Shown one piece after another: positions 40,701-54,100 of a stretch of 64,000 nucleotides of DNA. Source of the stretch: Piezodorus guildinii (taxonomy: Eukaryota > Arthropoda > Insecta > Hemiptera > Pentatomidae). The stretch covers positions 3,286,001-3,350,000 of the forward strand of contig CM041298.1 of NCBI GenBank assembly GCA_023052935.1, written 5' to 3'. The notes under the pieces were generated by a model, which worked only from the letters and a program-made list of their open reading frames with translations, had not been told where the DNA came from and searched no databases. The number at the start of each line of letters is the position of its first letter. Position 1 is the stretch's first letter. Made by a program: the position numbers and the translations under genes.

Positions 40701-43700
40701 AGAAGAAGAAGATGAACTATATTTAGTATGTCCAAGAAGATCTAGATAAACTGTGAACTGTTCATGTGAACTAAAAAAGTATGACGCGTACTATGATATT
40801 CAGTACTCGGATTATAAACTGCTTAATACAGATGAATTAGATATTTAAGAAATACAAAAAATGGATAAACTATTAACTATGTGAAGAAGAAGAAGATGAA
40901 CTATATTTAGATGTCCAAGAAGATCTAGATGAACTGTGAACTATTCATGTGAACTAAAAAAGTATGACGCGTACTATGATATTCAGTACTCGGATTATAA
41001 ACTGCTTAATACAGATGAGTTAGATATTTCAGAAATACAAAAAATGGATAAACTATTAACTATGTGAAGAAGAAGAAGATGAACTATATTTAGCATGTCC
41101 AAGAAAGATCTAGATGAACTGTGAACTATTCATGTGAACTAAAAAAGTATGACGCGTTTGACGCGTACTATGATATTCAGTACTCGGATTGTAAACTGCT
41201 TAATACAGATGAATTAGATATTTAAGAAATACAAAAAAATAAATAAACTATTAACTATGTAAAGAAGAAGAAGATGAACTATATTTAGTATGTCCAAGAA
41301 AGATCTAGATAAACTGTGAACTGTTCATGTGAACTAAAAAAGTATGACGCGTACTATGATATTCAGTACTCGGATTATAAACTGCTTAATACAGATGAGT
41401 TAGATATATTCTGAAATACAAAAAATGGATAAACTATTAACTATGTGAAGAAGAAGAAGATGAATATATCATGTCAAGAAAAATCTAGATGAACTGTGTA
41501 ACTATTCATGTGAACTAAAAAAGTATGACGCGTATATGATATTCAGTACTCGGATTGTAAACTGCATTAATACAGATGAATTAGATATTTAAGAAATACA
41601 AAAAAATGGTATAGTAACTATTATAACTATGTAAAGAAGAAGTAAGATGAACTATATATTTGTATGTCAAGAAAGATCTAGATGAACTGTGAATTGTAAT
41701 CATGGTGAACTAAAAAATTAGGAAGCGTACTATGATATTCACTTACTCGTGATAATAAATGCTTAATACAGATGATTAGATATTAAGAAATACAAAAAAT
41801 GATATACAATATTAACTATTAAAACAAAGAAGTAATGAACTATATTTGGAAGTCTAAAAAGAACTAGATAACTGTGAACTGTGTTATAAATATATTAAGT
41901 ATGTCCAAGAAATGATCTAATGAACTGTGAACTATTCATGTGAACTAATAAATTATGACGCATACTATGATATTCAGTACTCGGATTATAAACTGCTTAA
42001 AACAGATGAATTAGATATTTAGAAATACAAAAAAGGATAAACTATTAACTATGTAAAAGAAGAAGATAAACTATATTTAGCATGTCCAAGAAGATCTAGA
42101 TGAACTGTGAACTATTCATGTGAACTAAAAAAGTATGACGCGTACTATGATATTCAGTACTCGGATTATAAACTGCTTAATACAGATGAATTAGATATTT
42201 AAGAAATACAAAAAAATGGATAAACTATTAACTATGTAAAGAAGAAGAAGATGAACTATATTTAGTATGTCCAAGAAAGATCTAGATGAACTGTGAACTA
42301 ATCATGTGAACTAAAAAATTAGGAAGCGTACTATGATATTCACTACTCGGATTATAAACTGCTTAATACAGATGAATTAGATATTTAAGAAATACAAAAA
42401 ATGGATAAACTATTAACTATGTAAACAAGAAGTAGATGAACTATATTTAGGAAGTCTAAAAAAGAACTAGATTAACTGTGAACTGTGTTATAAGAAATAT
42501 ATTAAAAGTATGTCCAAGAAAGATCTATATGAACTGTGAACTATTCATGTGAACTAATAAATTATGACGCATACTATGATATTCAGTACTCGGATTATAA
42601 ACTGCTTAATACAGATGAATTAGATATTTAAGAAATACAAAAAAAGGATAAACTATTAACTATGTAAAGAAGAAGATAAACTATATTTAGCATGTCCAAG
42701 AGAGATCTAGATGAACTGTGAACTATTCATGTGAACTAAAAAAGTATGACGCGTACTATGATATTCAGTACTCGGATTATAAACTGCTTAATACAGATGA
42801 GTTACATATTTCAGAAATACAAAAAATGGATAAACTATTAACTATGTGAAGAAGAAGAAGATGAACTATATTTAGCATGTCCAAGAAAGATCTAGATGAA
42901 CTGTGAACTATTCATGTGAACTAAAAAACTTATAGATGAACTATGGTGATTATTTAGGATGTTTAAAAAAGAACTAAATAAACTGTGAACTTAAAGAACT
43001 GAATAATTTAAATGTATATTATTGTTAAAAGGTTCGCAATATAAAATGTTTCATACAGAACAAGTAGATATTTAGAAAATACAACAAGATAAATTATTAA
43101 TTTTCTACACAAGAAGCTTTGGAATTATATTTAGGAGGCCCAAGAAAGGGCTAGATGAACTGTGAACTATTTATGTGAACTAAAAAAAACAAAAAAATTA
43201 TGAAGCGTATTATGATATTCAGTACTTGGATTATAAACTGCTTAATGCAGATGAATTAGATATTTAAGAAATACAAAAAATGGATAAACTGTTAACTATG
43301 TAAAGAAGAAGAAGATGAACTATATTTCGTATGTCCAAGAAAGATCTAGATGAACTGTGAACTATTCATGTGAACTAAAAAATTAAGAAGAGTACTATGA
43401 TACTCAGTATTTGGATTATAAACTGATTAATACAGATGAATTAGATATTTAAGAAATACAAAAACTAAATAAACTATTAACTATGTAAACAAGAAGAAGA
43501 TGAACTATATTTATTAAGTCTAAAAAAGAACTAGATGAACTGTGAACTTTATGATGAGAAATATATTAAAAATGAACGATTCATTATGTGAACTAAAAAA
43601 ATTCATGGATGAACTCTGAACTAATTTAGTATGTCCAGAAAGACCTAGATGAACTGTGAACTATTCATGTGAACTAAAAAATTATGAAGCGTACTATGAT

Positions 43701-46700
43701 ATTCATAGTCGGATTATAAACTGCTTAATACGGATGAATTAGATATTTAAGAAATACAAAAAATGGATAAACTATTAACTATGTAAAGAAGAAGAAGATG
43801 AACTATATTTAGTATGTCCAAGAAAGATCTGATGAACTGTGAACTGTTCATGTGAACTAATAAATTAAGGAGCGTACTATGATACTTCACTATTCTGGAT
43901 TATAAACTAATTAATACAGATGAATTAGATATTTAAGAAATACGAAAAAGGATAAACTATTCACTATGTAAAGAAGAAGATGAACTATATTTATTAAGTC
44001 TAAAAAAGAACTAGATGAACTGTGAACTTTATGATGAGAAATATATTAAAAATGAACGATTCATTATGTGAACTAAAAAAATTCATGGATGAACTCTGAA
44101 CTATATTTAGTATGTCCAAGAAAGACCTAGATGAACTGTGAACTATTCATGTGAACTAAAAAATTAAGAAGCGTACTATGATATTCATTACTCGGATTAT
44201 AAACTGCTTAATACGGATGAATTAGATATTTAAGAAATACAAAAAATGGATAAACTATTAACTATGTAAAGAAGAAGAAGATGAACTATATTTGAGTATG
44301 TCCAAGAAAGATCTTGATGAACTGTGAACTGTTCATGTGAACTAATAAATTATGACGCGTACTATGATATTCACTACTCGGATTATAAACTAATTAATAC
44401 AGATGAGTTAGATATTTCAGAAATACGAAAAATGGATAAACTATTCACTATGTAAAGAAGAAGATGAACTATATTTATTAAGTCTAAAAAAGAACTAGAT
44501 GAACTGTGAACTTTATGATGAGAAATATATTAAAAATGAACGATTCATTATGTGAACTAAAAAAATTCATGGATGAACTCTGAACTATATTTAGTATGTC
44601 CAAGAAAGATCTATATGAACTGTGAACTATTCATGTGAACTAATAAATTATGACGTCATACTATGAAATTCAGTACTCGGATTATAAACTGCTTAATACA
44701 GATGAATTAGATATTTAAGAAATACAAAAAAAGGATAAACTATTAACTATGTAAAGAAGAAGAAGATGAACTATATTTAGTATGTCCAAGAAAGATCTAG
44801 ATGAACTGTGAACTATTCATGTGAACTATTAAATTATGACTTGTACTATGATATTCACTACTCGGCTTATAAACTGCTTAATACAGATGAATTAGATATT
44901 TAAGGAATACAAAAGCCTGGTAAACTATTAGCTATGTAAACAAGAAGCTTATGAATTATACTAAGGACGTCCAAGAAAGAACTAGATCCACTGTGAACTA
45001 TATGGTAAGGAATATATTAAAAATGAACTATTTATTATGTGAACTAAAAAATTCTTAGATGAACTGTGAACTTAAAGAACTCAATAATTTTAAGGTATAT
45101 ATTGTTAATCAGTACTTGCAATATAAAAGGTTTCATTTAGAACAAGTAGATATTTAGGAAATACAACAAGAAGATAAATGAGGAATTATCTATAAAAGAA
45201 ACTTATGAATTATACTTAAGACGTCCAAGAAAGAACTGATGAAATATAAAACAATTATTTTAAGAAAAAGATTAACTATGAATTACTATTAAAGTACAGC
45301 TAACTAAATGAACTTTGAACCATAATATTTTGTAAATAGATTAACTATGAATTACATATGTAAAGTACAGCAACTAAATGAACTTTGAACCATAATATTA
45401 TGTTAAATACAAGGACTATACAATATTTAGCACAAAAGAAGCAGATGAACTATTTATATGAAATAGAAGAACTAAATTAACTTTAAACTTAAAGAACTGA
45501 AAAATTATGAACAATTTCGAAATATTAAGCACTAGGATTATAATGAAATGAAATGAAATTTTTTTTTTATCATCGTGGGACTAAAATACAGAATTAATGG
45601 CTGAAAACAATGTGGTCATGACTTTGAACAACAAATTACTAAACTAAAAAAGAAAAATAATGAAGGTTGTAATATATGTAGATATTTACAAATCAGACTC
45701 ATCGAATAAAATAAAAAAACAGATATAGCTACTTCATTAGTGATAATTTAAGTAATATAAAAAAAAAAAAAAAAAAAAAATGGTATTTATAGTTTCTGCA
45801 GTTTGAGGTTATTGTCTGTTTGACTTGGTAAGAAGAAGGTGGTTGAAATGGAGCGATTTGAAGGAGGAAGCAATTTTTACATGACGGATCTCAGGAGGGA
45901 TAGAATTCCAAAGAGAGGTTGCTTTGGATAGAAAGGACTTGTCAACGGCAGGAGTACGGTGAGGAGGAGGGTAGAGGTCAGAAATACGGGATCTGGTAGA
46001 ATGGTAGTTGTTGTGGTTAATCTACTTCTTTCGTACTAAATATTGTATATCCTTGTGTTTAATATAAAATTATAGTTCAAAGTTCATTTAGTTGCTGTAC
46101 TTTACATATGTAATTCATAGTTAATCTATTTCTTATAAATAGAATTCCAAGAGTTCTTGATAGAAAGACTTGTCAACGGCAGCATACGTGAGAAGGGTAA
46201 GGTCAAATACGATCTGGAAATGGTATGTTGTGTTAATCTATTCTCGTACTAAATATGTATATCCTTTTGTTTATATAAAATTATAGTTCAAAGTTCATTT
46301 AGTGCTGTACTTTACATATGTAATTCATAGTTAATCTATTTCTTAAAATATTGTTCACAGTTCATCTAGTTCTTTCTTGGACCTCCTAAATATAATTCAT
46401 CAACTTCTTGTGTACATAATTCATAGCTTAACTGGTTCTTGTAATTCCTAAATATCTATTTCTTCCGTATTAAACACATTATAATCCGAGTACTTAATAT
46501 TATTATATCCTTCATAATTTTTTAGTTCACGTAAATTGTTCATAGTTTATCTATTTCTTATATTACTTATAATAACTATATAGTTCAAGTTTTCTCGTTC
46601 TTGTAGTTTATATAAATAGCTAATAATTCATATAGTTGTTGTAGTTTATATAAATAGCTAATAGTTGGTATAGTTGTTCCAGTTGATATAAATAGTCAAT

Positions 46701-48072
46701 AGTTCATCTTCTTCTTGTGTTCTAAATATTATGTAGTCAGAGTAATTAGTTATTATTGTCTTATCGGTTATTCCATCGCTAACTCCATGATTAAAGGGAC
46801 TAACAATCATTGCTGATCAATATCTAATAAAGTGTATTTGATGGAATATTATAGAGATGATCGTGCTTATAATTAGCCATTTCGATGACGACCGCTGATC
46901 TAGGGCCCCTGCCAAATCCTTTCTAAAATGGTTCAGTCAAGGAGTCGATAAGGTTGGGACTGGCTACGAATAGGATGAGAGCGTTGTCATATGTCACTAA
47001 TTCATTTCACTATGGCTCTGTTACTTAATTGGGTAGCGTGGTCTAGTGGTGGGTTTAGCGGTCTCGGCGCTGAGGGTTTTTATTGCTCCATTTATCCCCC
47101 TCCCTCACCCTCTGGCCCGAGAAACCCCTGTATAGCCTTCAAAGCCTTTATTAAAATTTAAACTAATGGTTTGTAAAATAAGTTTTAGTAACCAAGTCCA
47201 GTAAAAAGTTGAGTGTGTGTAAAAAGCAAGCCTGCCTCGGAAAATATAAGTTTTATAGACTCAAATTTCATATTTTAGAAACGTATATGCCTGAGAAGTT
47301 AAGGCAACTTAAAAAAAAAAAAAAAATCAAAATCAGCTCACCAGAAGAGCCACTTTATACCATACATTTTCCTCAAAATGATTTTGATTAAACTCGCTAT
47401 ATTGATGTAAAATTTAATGGGCTTTAACATCATGTAGGTTTCATTCTGATTGAAATTGTCTGACAGGGATTAAATGCCGATTTTTTAAACTTTCATCCTC
47501 TAAAGTACCTTTAATATTGTATATTAGAAAAATAATCCTATATGAGAAATATATAGTAAGAGAAAGTATTGCGATCGAGAAAATTTTCGAATTCAAGTTT
47601 TCAACGTAAACGTCTTGGGGTCCCTGAGTCCAAATTACCCCACAAGTCCCACAAAAAGATCTATGTGTGTGTGTGGTAACTCCAGCGCGTAAACGAAAAG
47701 TCCTATGAAGTTGAAATTTGATATTTAAGACAAATATACGCCCGAGATGTCACAAAATCGTTTTCATCAAAATAAGCTAACCAGAAGAGCCATTTAATAC
47801 CATTAATTTAGCACCTTTTTCCGATCTCAAAAACGGCCCTAACGATTTTGATTAAACTTGCTACATAGATGCAAAATTTAGTGGGCTTAAATGCCGATAT
47901 TTTAAATTTTTATCTTCTAAAGTAAATTTAATTTCGTAAATTAAAAAATATAAAAATAGGCATATCATTTTATTAGCATTGATAAATAACGGCTGAATAT
48001 TCAAATTGAGCAAATGCTGCAGGGACAAGATTTTTTCATTACATTTATTTTATTTTCACTTTCCTCTATATG

Positions 48073-48144
<72 letters not shown>

Positions 48145-51100
48145 AGGGAAAGTATTGCAATCGTGAAAATTTTCGACTTCCAGTTTTCAACGGAATTACA
48201 CCTGAGCCCAAATGACCAAGTCCCGCAAAAAGGTCTCTGTGTGTGTGGCAAGTCTAGCGCTAAAACGAATAATTGTACGACACTGAAATTTCATATTTAA
48301 GACAACTATACGCCCGAGATGTTACAGCAACTTTTACATCAAAATCGGTCTACCAGAAGAGCCACTTTATAACACGCATTTTGCACCTTTTTACGATTTG
48401 CTCATAAACGACTCTAAAGATTTTGATTAAACTTGCTATATCGATGTAAAATTTAATGGGCTTTAATATCATGTAAGTTTAATTCTGATTGAAATTGTTT
48501 GACAGGGCTTAAATGCCTATATTTTAAATTTTCTTCCTCTAAACTACCTTTTATTTTTATTTATGCTTTTTTTGTGGTTTTTGACAAAAGAATAGTAATA
48601 TAGATGTATAATATATCGTTGGATAGCAAAAGATTTTAAAAAAAAAAATATTATCTGATACACGGAATTGTAAAGGGTAATGGAGAGTTAAGAAAAGCCG
48701 ATAAAACTAACTGTTTCTGGTTCCTGAAAAGGGAAATTCATGTTGAATGTGCTGCCACCTGAAGGCCTGTCAAAGAAGCAGAGTGCCCCTAGTGTGAACA
48801 TTTTGAGTTGGAGGTAATTACCCCAAACAGTAACTGATTGTTGAAGATAAAAATATATTATATAATAAAACACATGTTTTTGTTGAAATTCAATTTAATT
48901 AATTCTTCAACAATTTATTTTTATCTCTACATGTATTTAAAAATTCTTAAATTGATTTTAACAACGGAGGTAAGTGAAAGTACTGTGATGCCCGCACCAG
49001 ATTTATTTGGATGTAGGCTGATTAATCCAGTTGAGGACAAAGATCTGACTTTGTATGCCTTGCTTTCATCTAGTTTTAAAGTTATGACCTTTTTTTTTAT
49101 ATATTTTTTTCCAGAAAAAATGGAAATTCAAAGTTTTTGACAAAGAAATATAATTAGGAATTGAAACACCAGGTAGTTTTATAATGTTTATTATTTTTAA
49201 CTATAAACATTGTTATTTGTCTTGAGATGCTTCTTTAAACATTTTTTAATATTTTGTGCAATAATTTAGATTTAAGTTTTAAATAGACACCTTGTGTTTA
49301 ATAATTTGAAGAAATTAATTCATAAAAATCTGTAGCAGGGTGGTTTTAGCAGGACCTATCCAAAAGGTCCCGAGTTCAAACCCGCAGGTGGTGCTAGGAT
49401 TTTTTATTGGGAGTAAAAAATCCTTAGTTATGCAGTCCTTCGGAGGGGACATTAAAAGGTAGTCCCTAGCCTGGGCGATGTCAGGTACTCGTTTAAGATC
49501 CCTATCCTAATTAAACCTGGATAGGCAAAATTTAGGACTCCCAATGTAGCATCGTTCAATTAGCCACAGCAGCATAAAGGGACGTTAAATAAATATACAG
49601 ACAGTTCATAAAAATGTTTTTTTAAATATAATTTAGTGATGTTATTTTTTAACTTGTAGTATCCTGAAGATGGATTTGAGACCTCTTAACGTTTGTTTTT
49701 TATGTTAAAGTAAAATGAAAAGATTTTGGAAGTAATATAAAAATATCATTCTTAATTTATTTACCTTAAATATTTATTTTTACTTTCACTTACTTGTACG
49801 TGAAATATATACTAAATAAATACATATATAATATATATACTTAGGGGAAGTATTGCGATCGTGAATATTTTTTAATTTAAGTTCTCAACGGAAATATACG
49901 TTTTAGGGTCCCCTGGGTCCAAATAACAATGTCTCACAAAAAGTTCTCTGTGTGTGTGTGGTAAGTACACAAATATTTTTTTGTGCAATTTTTGTGTTTT
50001 TTAGCCCAAGAATAGTAATATATATGTATAATATACCGTTGGATAGCAAATATTTCAGAAAAAAATATATTATCTAATACACGGAATTGTAAAAGTTAAT
50101 GGAGAGTAATGAAAATTCGACAGAACTAACTGATCGTTATAGATAAAAATGTGGTGCGGGCAACACACGAATTTCACTAAACTCCTTTTCTAGAATCGAT
50201 ATAAGAATTTCCAAATACAGTTAGAGATAAAAATGAATGAAACTATTAAAGAACTAATTAAATTGAATTTCTATCGAAACAGGTGTTTTATTAAAAAATC
50301 TATTGTATTATTATCTAAAATAATCAGTTAGTTTTATCGACTTTTCATCATTCATTATCAACTTTTACAAGCTTATGTATAAGATAATATTTTTTCTAAA
50401 ATCTTTAGCTTTCCAACGAAATATTATACATGTATATTACTGTTCTTATGTTCAAAAACGAAAAATTGCATTAAAACTTTTAACTTTTTCCTGGATAGAC
50501 TAAAATTTAGGACTCCCACTGTAGCATCGTCCGATTAGCCATAGCAGCATAATCTGACGTTAAATAAATAAACAAACTTTTATTTATTTATTTTTTCAGT
50601 TTCTCCTTTAGTTGGTTATCGAATTCGTTAAAGTTTTATATTTACGGGTTTTTTAGCAATGCAAATCAGATGATATGATCAATTTCATAATATCTACAAA
50701 ATGAAGGGTACTTATAGAGGAAGAAAATTTAAAATATCGACATTCAAGCCCTGTCATAAATCATTTTAATCAGAATGAAACCTATATGATGTTAAAGCCC
50801 ATTAAATTTTACATCGATATAGCGAGTTTAATCAAAATCGTTAAAGCCGTTTTTGAGAAAACCGTAAAAAGGTGCAAAATGCAAAAGTGGTTCTTCTGGT
50901 TAGCTGATTTTAATGAAAAAGTTTCTATAACATCTCGTACGTATAGTTATCTCAAATATGACATTTCAGTTTCATAGGACTTTTCGTTTACGCGCAGTTA
51001 GGACTCAGGGGACCCTAAAACGTGTATTTCCGTTGAAAACTGGAAATAGAAAATTTTCACGATAGCAATACTTTCCCTTACCATATATTTCATATATAGG

Positions 51101-54100
51101 TAAGTGAAAGTAAAAATATAATAGATTATTTAATGAAACGCAGGTTTCTATTTAAATTCAATCTGATTAATACTTTAACAATTTATTTTCATCTCTAAAT
51201 GTATTAAAAAAAAAAGGTATTTTAACAAGGAAGGTCGTGTTTGAAAGTCGTGTGTTGCGCACACCAGATTTTTTATAATGCAAGGATTCAGACAATCAAT
51301 TTGATTCTAGAACGACCTAAAAACTTATTCAGATGAAAATAAACAATTTCAAGAAAAAACGCTGTGAGAGAAAGGAGGACACCGCAGCTAAAGAGGATAA
51401 AGGGACCAGCCAGAGCGTCGATGTCTACAGCTTTCCATTCAGTTTGATCTTTGTACTTCCAAAGAGGTACCGTGAAGTCTTTGACGAGCTTATCGCAGAT
51501 CCCTGCAGAGATCAGGAGCTGTATCATCCGGTCGACCCTCTTGAAGATGAAGTGGTTCCTCCTCAACATGACTCCGGTCGGGACGCGAAGCAGGGTCACG
51601 GGAGTACGATATATCTCCAGCTTCTTCTGAACGATCAGGTGATCGATGTAAACATCGTTGTCCACAATCGATAAGTTCCTCTGCGTCGTCATGACGGAGA
51701 ATATTTCGTCGTAGTCGTTGACAACGACGTAATTAGAAACTGCTTTTTGGATTTTGGGTTCGTTTATGTTCTTGAGCGGCCTTACGAGGTAAACAAACAT
51801 TGCCGTTGTAAGGTTCCTTTGAACTACGTCGTCCAAATTCCGAACTTTGGGCTCCATCTTGCCTCCGGTGATGAGACCGGTCAAGGAGGCCGTGTAGGCG
51901 AGGTTCAGATGGATTGTGAAGAAGAGCCACAGTGAGAAAATAAATCTAAAAAGAATACTCTTGGGCATGAAACCAGTAGAATTTCCAAAAATAATGCTCC
52001 AAAGGGTGAAACAAGATTTTTCGAATTCTTTAAAGTAATATTCTATCCGGCTTACTTTCGCGAAGAGGTAAAAGAAAAACGGCGTCAAAAAAGCTGATAT
52101 AACGCCCGAGACCCAGAGTTCTTTGGAAAAAGCCAGATATACGAACTTCCACTTCTCTATAGGCAAAGGGTTCGGGAAGAACCAGACAAGCGATGAGAAC
52201 ACGTAAGGCGATTCTATCGTCATGACTGGATAGTGCATGGGATTGTTCGAGACTCCAGAAACAGTGGCCCAAGATAGTCCCTCCCTCAAGTCGTTCAAGG
52301 AACCAAAGATTTTTTCTCCTTCTTGCCACAACCATCCGTTGATCGAGCTGTAATAAATCATCCTCAATCTCGTATTTATCTTCCTCGTAATCATATGGAA
52401 GAGTCTATAATCGATTCCATCGTATATTCCTTCAGCGGGAGAAAACATGAACGGGGGATAGCGGACTGTAGAAACGGGGAAATCGCAGCCTGAAAATGAA
52501 CTAGGAACCTTATTCGGAAAAAAATCCTTTTCTGTGAACTCGCCATTCCATTGAGCTATTCTTGATATCTCCGTGTTCTCTTCAGGACATGTTTTTCCGT
52601 CTTTACCGAAAGGAAATAACGTAAAGACGCTTATGATTCCATTCTCACGGCCTACAAGCACGACATCTATATCTCCTAATCGAAACATCATTTCAAGAGC
52701 TTCGTATGCTTCATTCTTGGAGACTTCTCCATCGACAACGATTACGAATCTTGTATGAGGGCTGTCTCCGACCTTGTAGAGGATGTTCCACGGCGGGTAC
52801 ATCATTTCTGCTATTTGAGAGGAATAGTTCCCGTTCTCAAGAGCTATTATAGAAGAGCATTTGATAAAGTTTATAATGACGTATTGAGCGCGAGGAACGA
52901 AAGGTCGGTAGGGAACAGCGACCGGAAGGATTGGCGTCCAACGTTTGTACAGTCTGAGGATCAAGTTGGAGAATACGAGATCTGGAGGGTCGTTCCGTGA
53001 GTACAAGAAGCGCAAGCAGCTCCCAAAGAAGTTACTTCCGGCTATCGATTCAACGGCGTCTAAAATATCTTCATTATTCTGCTCGATGATATCCACAACA
53101 CCACATTCGGCGCAAGATATTAAACTCAGAAATAGCCCTAACCTCATAGCTGGTCTAGAATGAAGTTATCTCTTGGTAAAACTGTTCAATATTGACCATT
53201 CGGGATTCTTAAAGGTTCCTGAGATCTCTAGATAAGAATGTCATATCCTAAAGGCTGAGAAAACATGTTTTATTATTTAAATAGATCTCTATCACAGAGG
53301 TAAATATTTAGTATTCTCTTCTTGAAATCCTAGTTGTAAATGTTTGTTTTATGTTTGATGAATGTTGCATGGTTAAATATCGTTGAACATATAAAATTTT
53401 ACCTACCTATTATTAGTAATAAAAAAAAAAAATTGAAAATACTTCAGGCATTTTCAATTTAATGTTCTGTTGCTTGGGCAGATACAATTAATCTGTTTTG
53501 TTTTATTTAATTATTAATTGTTGAATAGTTTGTTTTTAATTTTCTAAGTTTAATAGTTTTTTGTTTAGGATTATTTAATTATGTTTCATTTCAATTTATC
53601 AATATATTGTAGAAGTTTTTTTTTGTTTTTTACAATCCTAAAAAATATGATATGGTAAATTTTTTGAATCTGCAAAATTAAGGGTACTTTAGAGGAAGAA
53701 AACTAAAATATCAGCATTTAAACCCTGTCAGAATATTTCAATTAAAAGAAACCTATATTATATTAAAGCCCATTAAGTTTTATATCGAAGTAGCCAGTTT
53801 AATTTAATATTAACAGTATTTAATGGTTAGAGCCGTTTACATAGAAAATCGTAATTATTATGCATATCATATGATATTGATTCCTAAAATAAGGCTAAAT
53901 ATAAAAATTGAACAAATTTAACTCAATTAAAGAAGATAAGAATACAAAAAATTTTTAAACGTAATTTTTGGTTCACTTCAGAGCGTGACGATCAGTTTCA
54001 CTCGCAGCCTTCAAGAATACGTGTGTGGTGCGCGAAAAAAAAAGTTTACACTTCAAAAATATTAATCCCATTGTTTCTCGTTTCTACTAATTATGCTCTT

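Larger units (their letters stand above)
33837..45540 (+). repeat. satellite array, main arm, about 184-bp monomers
   Basis: Head-to-tail monomers carry the order 'actatgatattcagtactcg', 'gattataaactgcttaatac', 'agatgaattagatatttaag', 'gataaactattaactatgta', 'gaagaagaagatgaactata', 'tttagtatgtccaagaaaga', 'tctagatgaactgtgaacta'. Spacing measured on the 'actcgg' landmark at 40.8-41.4 kb is 183, 194 and 186 bp. The proximal part (33.8-39.3 kb) has longer composite units. No reading frame passes through it. It lies entirely within the DUSP23-like intron. Confidence 0.95.

Noticed and set aside
33837..45540. Coding potential in the satellite
   Set aside because: Each monomer has stops in all frames and no conserved frame.
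51333..53163. Several open frames on the + strand across the receptor gene
   Set aside because: They are antisense shadows of a 619-codon frame with clear receptor topology and show no motifs of their own.
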